In this document: positions 4,943-9,828 of the stretch, in pieces
Layout: each line of letters opens with the position of its first letter
Numbering within the stretch: position 1 is the first letter of the stretch
Assembly: GCA_026986055.1 (NCBI GenBank)
Contig: JALSPH010000187.1
Span: 1 to 9,828, forward strand
Source of the DNA: Campylobacterales bacterium
GTDB taxonomy: Bacteria; Campylobacterota; Campylobacteria; Campylobacterales; Hydrogenimonadaceae
Length of the DNA stretch: 9,828 nucleotides
Reading direction: 5' to 3'
Notes under the pieces: generated by a model
What the model was told of the DNA's origin: nothing
The model's database searches: none
What the model saw: only the letters and a program-made list of their open reading frames with translations
Made by a program: the position numbers and the translations under genes

Positions 4943-6034
4943 CTACTCTCCGTGGACAAGTTTTTGCATCAACTCTTTGACAGATATCAGCTCTTCTATT
5001 CTATACCCGTTGGAGCCGGTAAAGAATAGTCCAAGCTCCTTGTCGCCCATATATGCATCGCTGAGCCTGTCAGCTATGCAGTATCCAACCTCTTTAGCCT
5101 CTACGCCGCGCTTGCACGGTGCGACACAGTTGCTTATGCACTTTATAGCGGGCCCCTCTCTCTTTTGAACAAGATCTATAAGGTTCGTTCTGACTCCTCT
5201 GGCCGGGTATCCTACCGGAGACTTCAAAAGAAGGATATCCTCTTTTTTGGAGTTGAGCAGAACCTCTTTGAAGTTGTCGTGAGCATCACACTCATGCGTC
5301 CCTATGAAGCGGGTACCCATCTGAACGCCGGCTGCACCGAGGTTTATGCAGCGCTCTATATCGCTCTTGTCCCATATGCCGCCGGCGGCAAAAACAGGTA
5401 TGCCTCCCCAGTTTTCGGCTTCATCTACGACAGGGCCTATCAGGTTTTCGAGCTGATACTCCTCCATAAGGCACTGCTCGTAGGTAAAGCCCTGATGCCC
5501 GCCGCTTAGCGGCCCTTCCAGAACGACCGCGTCCGGAATCCTCCCGTACCTTTTCTCCCATCTCCTGCATATAAGGCGCAAAGCTTTTGGCGAAGAGACG
5601 ATCGGCACGAGTGCTACATCAGGAAAATTCGTAGTAAATTCGGGCATGTTCGTCGGAAGGCCCGCCCCCGTTATGATAATATCGGCCCCCGCTTCACAAG
5701 AGTCCTCCACGACACGTCCATAGTCGTTTATCGCATAGAGTACGTTGCATGCCAGCGGAGCGTCGCCGCATATTTTTCTTGCATTTTCGAAGATTTTGAA
5801 AAGAGCTTTTTTGGAGTAGAAGTTCTCTACCTCCAACGGCCGATCGGCTACGAGTTTATCTACGTATGCCTTGTTTTCGTAATACCCTGTCCCAACGCTG
5901 CTTATAACGCCGAGCCCTCCTTCAAGACTCACGTGCCCTGCCAGCTTATCCCAGCTTATTCCTACACCCATACCCCCCTGGATGATCGGATATTTGAGAG
6001 TATGTTTTCCGATTTTTACAGGTTTTAGCTCCAC
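4943..6034 (-). CDS. Nitronate monooxygenase-like FMN oxidoreductase, 363 aa
   Basis: TIM-barrel flavoprotein of the nitronate monooxygenase (2-nitropropane dioxygenase)/FabK group. Visible FMN-binding parts are QGGMG at 19-23, ITGAGLP at 121-127, AAGGI at 216-220 and GVQMGTRF at 236-243. His180 in GPLSGGHQGF is the catalytic histidine of nitronate monooxygenases. The C-terminal part carries Cys299, Cys303, Cys307 and Cys319 (C-x3-C-x3-C-x11-C), not part of the textbook fold and possibly a metal or Fe-S site. The substrate is uncertain: nitronate detoxification, or an enoyl-reductase role as in FabK, are both possible from the family. It starts with GTG at 6034, overlapping the tyrS stop by one base (TAGTG), with a weak AAGG upstream, so translational coupling is likely. 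C. jejuni Cj1270c is the apparent syntenic counterpart. Confidence 0.9.
   Translation of the reverse strand: MELKPVKIGKHTLKYPIIQGGMGVGISWDKLAGHVSLEGGLGVISSVGTGYYENKAYVDKLVADRPLEVENFYSKKALFKIFENARKICGDAPLACNVLYAINDYGRVVEDSCEAGADIIITGAGLPTNMPEFTTNFPDVALVPIVSSPKALRLICRRWEKRYGRIPDAVVLEGPLSGGHQGFTYEQCLMEEYQLENLIGPVVDEAENWGGIPVFAAGGIWDKSDIERCINLGAAGVQMGTRFIGTHECDAHDNFKEVLLNSKKEDILLLKSPVGYPARGVRTNLIDLVQKREGPAIKCISNCVAPCKRGVEAKEVGYCIADRLSDAYMGDKELGLFFTGSNGYRIEELISVKELMQKLVHGE
4946..4951 (-). promoter_or_regulatory. Ribosome binding site supporting an ATA start for the amidase
   Basis: The minus strand reads GGAGAG, TAGCC, ATA. The Shine-Dalgarno lies in the last codons of the upstream oxidoreductase gene, and the spacing to ATA is ideal. 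The alternative TTG at 4841 has no Shine-Dalgarno before it. Confidence 0.6.
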
Positions 6035-7233
6035 TACTTCACCTTCACTCTTGCAAATTTCTTCTTTCCTACTTGAAGTATATACTCTCCCGCTTCCAAT
6101 TGCAAGTCTTTGTCGCCGACCTTCTGCCGGTCTATCCTAACGGCACCCGCCTGCAGGTCGCGCCTTGCCTGTGAAGTGGATGGCTCGAGCTTCGCTTCCA
6201 CAAGCGCTTTCGCTATCCAGATCGGCCCATCTACGGTAAATTGGGGCATATCGGTAGGAAGCTCTTTCTGTTTAAAGACTTTGTTGAACTCTTCGCAGGC
6301 AGAAAGCGCCGACTCTCTGTCGTGGAAACGCTCGACGATCTCTTCTGCAAGTATCTCTTTTGCTCTTTTCGGATGAAGCTTTCCGGCAGCCACATCCTCT
6401 CTCATTTGCTCTATTTCACTGAGCGAACGGGCACTCAAAAGTTCGTAGTAGCGCCACATCAAATCGTCGCTTATGCTCATCACTTTGGCGAACATCACAT
6501 TGGGCTCTTCGCTCACCCCTATGAAGTTACCCAAAGACTTGCTCATCTTCTGCACACCGTCAAGCCCCTCGAGTATAGGCATCATCAAGATGACCTGCTC
6601 TTTGCCTACACCGTAGGCGCGCTGCAGATGGCGGCCCATGAGAAGGTTGAACTTCTGGTCGGTTCCTCCTATCTCTATATCGCTTTTTAGTACGACACTG
6701 TCGTACCCTTGAAAGAGCGGGTAGAAGAACTCGTACAAAGATATATCCTGGCCGCTCTTGAACCTCTTTTCGAAGTCGTCTCGCTCGAGCATCCTCGCTA
6801 CGGTACGCTTGGATGCAAGCTCTATCATCTCGTAACTTGTAAGTTTTCCGAGCCATTCGCTGTTGAACACGACAACCGTCTTCTCCGGATCGAGAATTTT
6901 AAAAACCTGCTCTTCGTAACTCTTGGCGTTTTGTTTGACCTCTTCTTGGGTAAGTTTCTTTCTAGTCTGACTCTTTCCGGTCGGGTCGCCTATCATCCCT
7001 GTAAAATCGCCTATCAGAAACTGTACGATCGCTCCATGCTTCTGAAATGCAGCCAATTTTTGAAGCAAAACGGTATGGCCCAGATGGAGATCCGGTGCCG
7101 TCGGGTCGAACCCGGCTTTGACGTAGTAAGGCTCCCCCTTTTCGTAATATCGCTTCACCAAAGACTCTATCTGCTCTTCGGTTATTATCTCTTCGGCGCC
7201 GCGTCTTATCTCTTTCAATGCCTCTTCTATCAT
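6034..7233 (-). CDS. tyrS: Tyrosyl-tRNA synthetase, 399 aa
   Basis: Class I aminoacyl-tRNA synthetase charging tRNA-Tyr with tyrosine in the cytoplasm. The signature [10 protein letters not shown] ends with the HIGH-type motif HLGH at 50-53, GGTDQ at 189-193 lines the tyrosine pocket, and KMSKS is at 229-233. The C-terminal S4 RNA-binding domain spans roughly 338-399. Its length and KMSKS form fit the TyrRS type common in Campylobacterota. The ATG at 7233 is chosen over the TTG at 7242, because AAGGA lies 9 bases before the ATG but runs straight into the TTG. It lies 18 bases after the spoT stop, in the same operon. Placing a synthetase beside the stringent-response enzyme may be chance conservation; no tRNA-sensing leader (T-box) is visible in the gap. 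Confidence 0.96.
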   Translation of the reverse strand: MIEEALKEIRRGAEEIITEEQIESLVKRYYEKGEPYYVKAGFDPTAPDLHLGHTVLLQKLAAFQKHGAIVQFLIGDFTGMIGDPTGKSQTRKKLTQEEVKQNAKSYEEQVFKILDPEKTVVVFNSEWLGKLTSYEMIELASKRTVARMLERDDFEKRFKSGQDISLYEFFYPLFQGYDSVVLKSDIEIGGTDQKFNLLMGRHLQRAYGVGKEQVILMMPILEGLDGVQKMSKSLGNFIGVSEEPNVMFAKVMSISDDLMWRYYELLSARSLSEIEQMREDVAAGKLHPKRAKEILAEEIVERFHDRESALSACEEFNKVFKQKELPTDMPQFTVDGPIWIAKALVEAKLEPSTSQARRDLQAGAVRIDRQKVGDKDLQLEAGEYILQVGKKKFARVKVK

Positions 7234-7251
7234 TCTGCTCAATCCTTAATC

Positions 7252-9408
7252 TTATTGTTTGTATGCATCCGTTTTGCTGACAAGCTCCAACACTTTGAAC
7301 TTTCTCTCCAAAAGCTCTTTGAGGTGCGTCTGGTCGTGGTCCCTGCTCTCGAATATAACTTCGCATAAATTGCTCTGGGATGTCCCCTCTCCAAGCTTTA
7401 TGGAGATGATGTTACACTCGATCTTCGCAAGATAGGCCAGCAGTTTCGCAAGCGCCCCCTTTTCATCTTTGAGGGTTACAAGAAGCCTGTACCTTTGAAC
7501 CTTGCTCTCGCTCCACTCTACAAAAAGCATCGGCGCGCCCTTCTCAATGAGTGAGTTGGCCTTTTCGCAAAACTTGTGGTGTACGACCGCTTTGCCGCCA
7601 ATCTTGAAGGCGACTATAGGGTCTCCGCGTTTTGGATGGCAGCAGTAGTCGAACTCCACGCTCGAGACTCCATCCGAAGAGTGAATGACGAAATTTTCGA
7701 AACTGTAACTCTTCAATTTTCTGCGGGGGCGCTGAAATATAGTGGGCAATATCGACTTCTGCCGCTTATCTGCAATGAAACGGTGCAAAACCTCTTTGAA
7801 AAAGCTCAAATCGCGGGGGACCCTGTATATCTGGTCGGCGAAAGATTGGTTTGAGAGCCACTCGTTTATCTCATCGGAACCTGTACCGAGCGTAGCCGAG
7901 AGTATGTTGACGGCACTGAGCCTGTCGATCTCTTTGCGCTTTTTATTGCATCTTGCCCGCATATGGCTCTTGGCTCTGGAGGTTTTGACCGCATCTATCC
8001 ATGTACAGTGGTATATCGGCTCTTTCGAAGTGATGATACGGACAAGATCGCCGTTTTTAAGCTCGCTCAACAAAGATGCAGGCCTTTTGTTGACCAGAGC
8101 TGCACTGGCACGCTCGCCTACCTGCGAGTGGACCGCATAAGCGAAATCGAGAACCGTAGCCCCTCTTGGAAGGGTTATCTGATCTCCCGCCGGAGTGAAT
8201 ACGCTTATATCTTCACTGTAAAGATCGTTTTTGACAAGCTCGTAGAACTCTTCTATCGATTCGTTCTGATACTGCAGGTTCTTGAGCCACTCTATGTTTA
8301 TGGCCGAGTCTCCCTGCTTATATTTCCAGTGCGCCGCTATGCCGTATTCGGCCGTCTTGTGCATCTCGAAAGTTCTTATTTGGGCTTCAATGATCGACGT
8401 TTCGTCGAAAACGGTCGTATGTAGGGTCTGGTAGCCATTCTCTTTGGGCAGAGCGACATAATCTTTGAAACGTGCTATAAGCGGCTTGAAGTTAAGGTGC
8501 AAAGTACCTAAAGATCTGTAGCAATCTATCGGCTCTCGTACAAGTATCCGTATCGCAAGAAGGTCGAGAATCTCGTCTATGGAGATACCCTTTCTCTGCA
8601 TCTTCAAATATATGGAGTAGTAGTGTTTGACCCTTCCGAATATCTCGAAACTGTCCGCTTTGAAGCCGTTATGGACCAACAACGTCTTCACTTTGGATAT
8701 GAAAGTGTTGAGCCTTATCTGAAAATCCTGGCTGTGCGATGTGACATACTCGTCTATCTTTTCATACTCTTTCGGAAAGAGGTAGTAGAAACTGAGATCC
8801 TCCAGCTTGTTTTTCAATGCGGCAATCCCAAGCCTGTGGGCGATGGGAGCATAGACGACAAGCGTCTCCTCCGCGATTCTGTGCTGTTTCTGTTTCGTGA
8901 GTGCATCGAGTGTAAGCATGTTGTGCAGGCGATCGCAAAGCTTGATAACAAGGACTCTTACATCCTCTATCGAGCATATCAGCATCTTTCTGAAGCTAAG
9001 AGCGGATGTTACCAGTTTTTCATCGGAAGTTGAAGGAGCGAGTTCACTGTCGCGAAGCTCTACGATTTTTGTAAGCCCCTCCACAAGGTAGGAGACATCC
9101 TCGCCGAATCTATCTTTTATATCTTCTATAGTGAAGGGTGTATCTTCGACGACATCGTGCAGAAGAGCCGCTATGACCATCGTCTCGTCCGAGCTGATGG
9201 AAGCGGTAATGGTAGCGACCAGTATCGGGTGGACGATATAAGGCTCACCGCTCTTTCTGCTCTGCCCCTCATGGGCATCTTTGGCAAAAGAGAGAGCATC
9301 CGTTATCCTCTGAGTCGGAGTGATCGTATCAAAAAGAAGCGTCTGCGCTTCCGATACGGTATGGACCGCACGGATCTTCTCTATCAGAGGTTCCAAAGAT
9401 GGCTGCAC
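7252..9408 (-). CDS. spoT: Bifunctional (p)ppGpp synthetase/hydrolase (RSH), 718 aa
   Basis: Long RelA/SpoT homologue that makes and degrades (p)ppGpp in the stringent response. The hydrolase HD domain looks intact: His46, His84-Asp85 (LLHDVVEDT) and Asp159 in DRLHNM are the expected Mn ligands and active-site residues. The synthetase domain is also intact: GRVKHYYSIYLKM at 258-270, Asp282 in DLLAIRI, YVALPKENGYQTLHT at 317-331 and Glu341 in EAQIRT. TGS follows at about 400-462, a Cys589-Cys590/His-Cys614 zinc-finger-like region, and an ACT domain from about 638. Both halves look functional, as expected where this is the only long RSH. The start is GTG at 9408, with AAGGG 6 bases upstream; that Shine-Dalgarno overlaps the rpoZ stop, suggesting coupling. 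Confidence 0.96.
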   Translation of the reverse strand: MQPSLEPLIEKIRAVHTVSEAQTLLFDTITPTQRITDALSFAKDAHEGQSRKSGEPYIVHPILVATITASISSDETMVIAALLHDVVEDTPFTIEDIKDRFGEDVSYLVEGLTKIVELRDSELAPSTSDEKLVTSALSFRKMLICSIEDVRVLVIKLCDRLHNMLTLDALTKQKQHRIAEETLVVYAPIAHRLGIAALKNKLEDLSFYYLFPKEYEKIDEYVTSHSQDFQIRLNTFISKVKTLLVHNGFKADSFEIFGRVKHYYSIYLKMQRKGISIDEILDLLAIRILVREPIDCYRSLGTLHLNFKPLIARFKDYVALPKENGYQTLHTTVFDETSIIEAQIRTFEMHKTAEYGIAAHWKYKQGDSAINIEWLKNLQYQNESIEEFYELVKNDLYSEDISVFTPAGDQITLPRGATVLDFAYAVHSQVGERASAALVNKRPASLLSELKNGDLVRIITSKEPIYHCTWIDAVKTSRAKSHMRARCNKKRKEIDRLSAVNILSATLGTGSDEINEWLSNQSFADQIYRVPRDLSFFKEVLHRFIADKRQKSILPTIFQRPRRKLKSYSFENFVIHSSDGVSSVEFDYCCHPKRGDPIVAFKIGGKAVVHHKFCEKANSLIEKGAPMLFVEWSESKVQRYRLLVTLKDEKGALAKLLAYLAKIECNIISIKLGEGTSQSNLCEVIFESRDHDQTHLKELLERKFKVLELVSKTDAYKQ

Positions 9409-9417
9409 AAAAAACCC

Positions 9418-9630
9418 TTAACTCTTGTCGGCATCCTCTATTTTAAGATATCCGTCTGCGATCTCTACGATAGCGATATCCGCAAATTTGTACTTTTTCT
9501 GATCCATATTCACAAGAGGCTCCGCCCCGGCAGCAAGCTCGTTAGCCCTTTTTGAAACCGCAGTCGCGAGCAGGTATCTGTTGAAGTTGGCTTTTTCCAA
9601 CGCTTTTGCAGCTTTCTTTTCAAGTCTCAT
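9418..9630 (-). CDS. rpoZ: DNA-directed RNA polymerase omega subunit, 70 aa
   Basis: Small subunit that helps fold and hold the beta' subunit of RNA polymerase. The N-terminal half contains NFNRYLLATAVSKRANEL (15-32), matching the conserved omega core (usual form RFxLvlvaakRAreL), followed by the acidic IAIVEIADGYLKIED. Length is normal for Campylobacterota. The ATG at 9630 is preceded by GAGGAG at a good distance. It lies 22 bases after pyrH and 9 bases before spoT. The rpoZ-spoT pairing is conserved across many proteobacteria and links a ppGpp-binding polymerase subunit (shown for E. coli omega) to the ppGpp enzyme. Confidence 0.93.
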   Translation of the reverse strand: MRLEKKAAKALEKANFNRYLLATAVSKRANELAAGAEPLVNMDQKKYKFADIAIVEIADGYLKIEDADKS

Positions 9631-9652
9631 CTTTTTCTCCTCTTTGTTGATT

Positions 9653-9828
9653 TTATTTCACTATCGAACACTTGTCGTAGTCGCCTTGGATTATAGATAG
9701 AAGATTTCCTTTATGGAACATATCGCACACCAATATGGGCAGTCCGTTCTCTTTGGCAAGAGCTATCGATGTATCGTCCATCACTTTTATATTGTCCGCC
9801 AATGCTTCGTCGTAGGTAAGGACAGGTA
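9653..9828 (-). CDS. pyrH: UMP kinase, C-terminal 58 residues (runs off window)
   Basis: Only the C-terminal 57 complete residues and the stop (TAA at 9655-9653) are visible; the gene starts beyond the right edge. The sequence PVLTYDEALADNIKVMD, then IALAKENGLPILVCDM, then GNLLSIIQGDY matches the end of bacterial PyrH (E. coli LTYSEVLEKELKVMD ... LARDHKLPIRVFNM ... GALRRVVMGE). PyrH is a hexameric, GTP-activated, UTP-inhibited kinase that converts UMP to UDP. It is the first visible gene of the minus-strand operon, 22 bases ahead of rpoZ. Confidence 0.92.
   Translation of the reverse strand, partial: PVLTYDEALADNIKVMDDTSIALAKENGLPILVCDMFHKGNLLSIIQGDYDKCSIVK

Noticed and set aside
6709..7368. 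219-residue plus-strand open frame antisense to tyrS and spoT
   Set aside because: It shadows two clearly identified genes, with no family features.

Overview
The window looks like a chromosomal segment of a Campylobacterota (Epsilonproteobacteria) member. The basis is gene content and order. Reading leftward on the minus strand, pyrH - rpoZ - spoT/rel - tyrS - flavin oxidoreductase - N-acetylmuramoyl-L-alanine amidase is, from recalled knowledge, the order of Campylobacter jejuni Cj1274c to Cj1269c. Core genes have moderate GC (one 60-base line in the oxidoreductase gene counts 30/60), higher than a typical Campylobacter, so a free-living relative is likelier than a host-adapted one. No tRNA, rRNA, CRISPR array or transposase was seen.

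Right and centre (3477-9828, minus strand): a compact housekeeping operon. Genes overlap by 1 base or lie 2-22 bases apart, so one transcript probably carries UMP kinase, RNA polymerase omega, the (p)ppGpp synthetase/hydrolase, tyrosyl-tRNA synthetase, a nitronate-monooxygenase-like flavoprotein and a secreted cell-wall amidase. The amidase reads back in frame to a good signal peptide, but its only well-placed start is the rare codon ATA.

Centre (2846-3489): inorganic pyrophosphatase (ppa) is the only plus-strand gene and converges on the amidase. The gap between them holds a bulged hairpin and a degenerate 7-bp tandem repeat. On the ppa mRNA this tract is C-rich and almost G-free (44 C and 1 G in 95 bases), like a Rho loading site. 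On the opposite strand it contains a canonical G-quadruplex motif.

Left (1-2747, minus strand): an accessory-looking transcription unit of an AT-rich AAA ATPase (AAA_14/DUF4143-like), a class I SAM methyltransferase, a truC pseudogene (one frameshift plus one nonsense codon) and the start of a HAD-family phosphatase. It begins at an exact-consensus sigma-70 promoter (TTGACA-17-TATAAT). Two near-identical 16-bp palindromes, 33 bp apart, bracket that promoter, which is a strong repressor-operator layout. This is the part of the window most likely to be little described.
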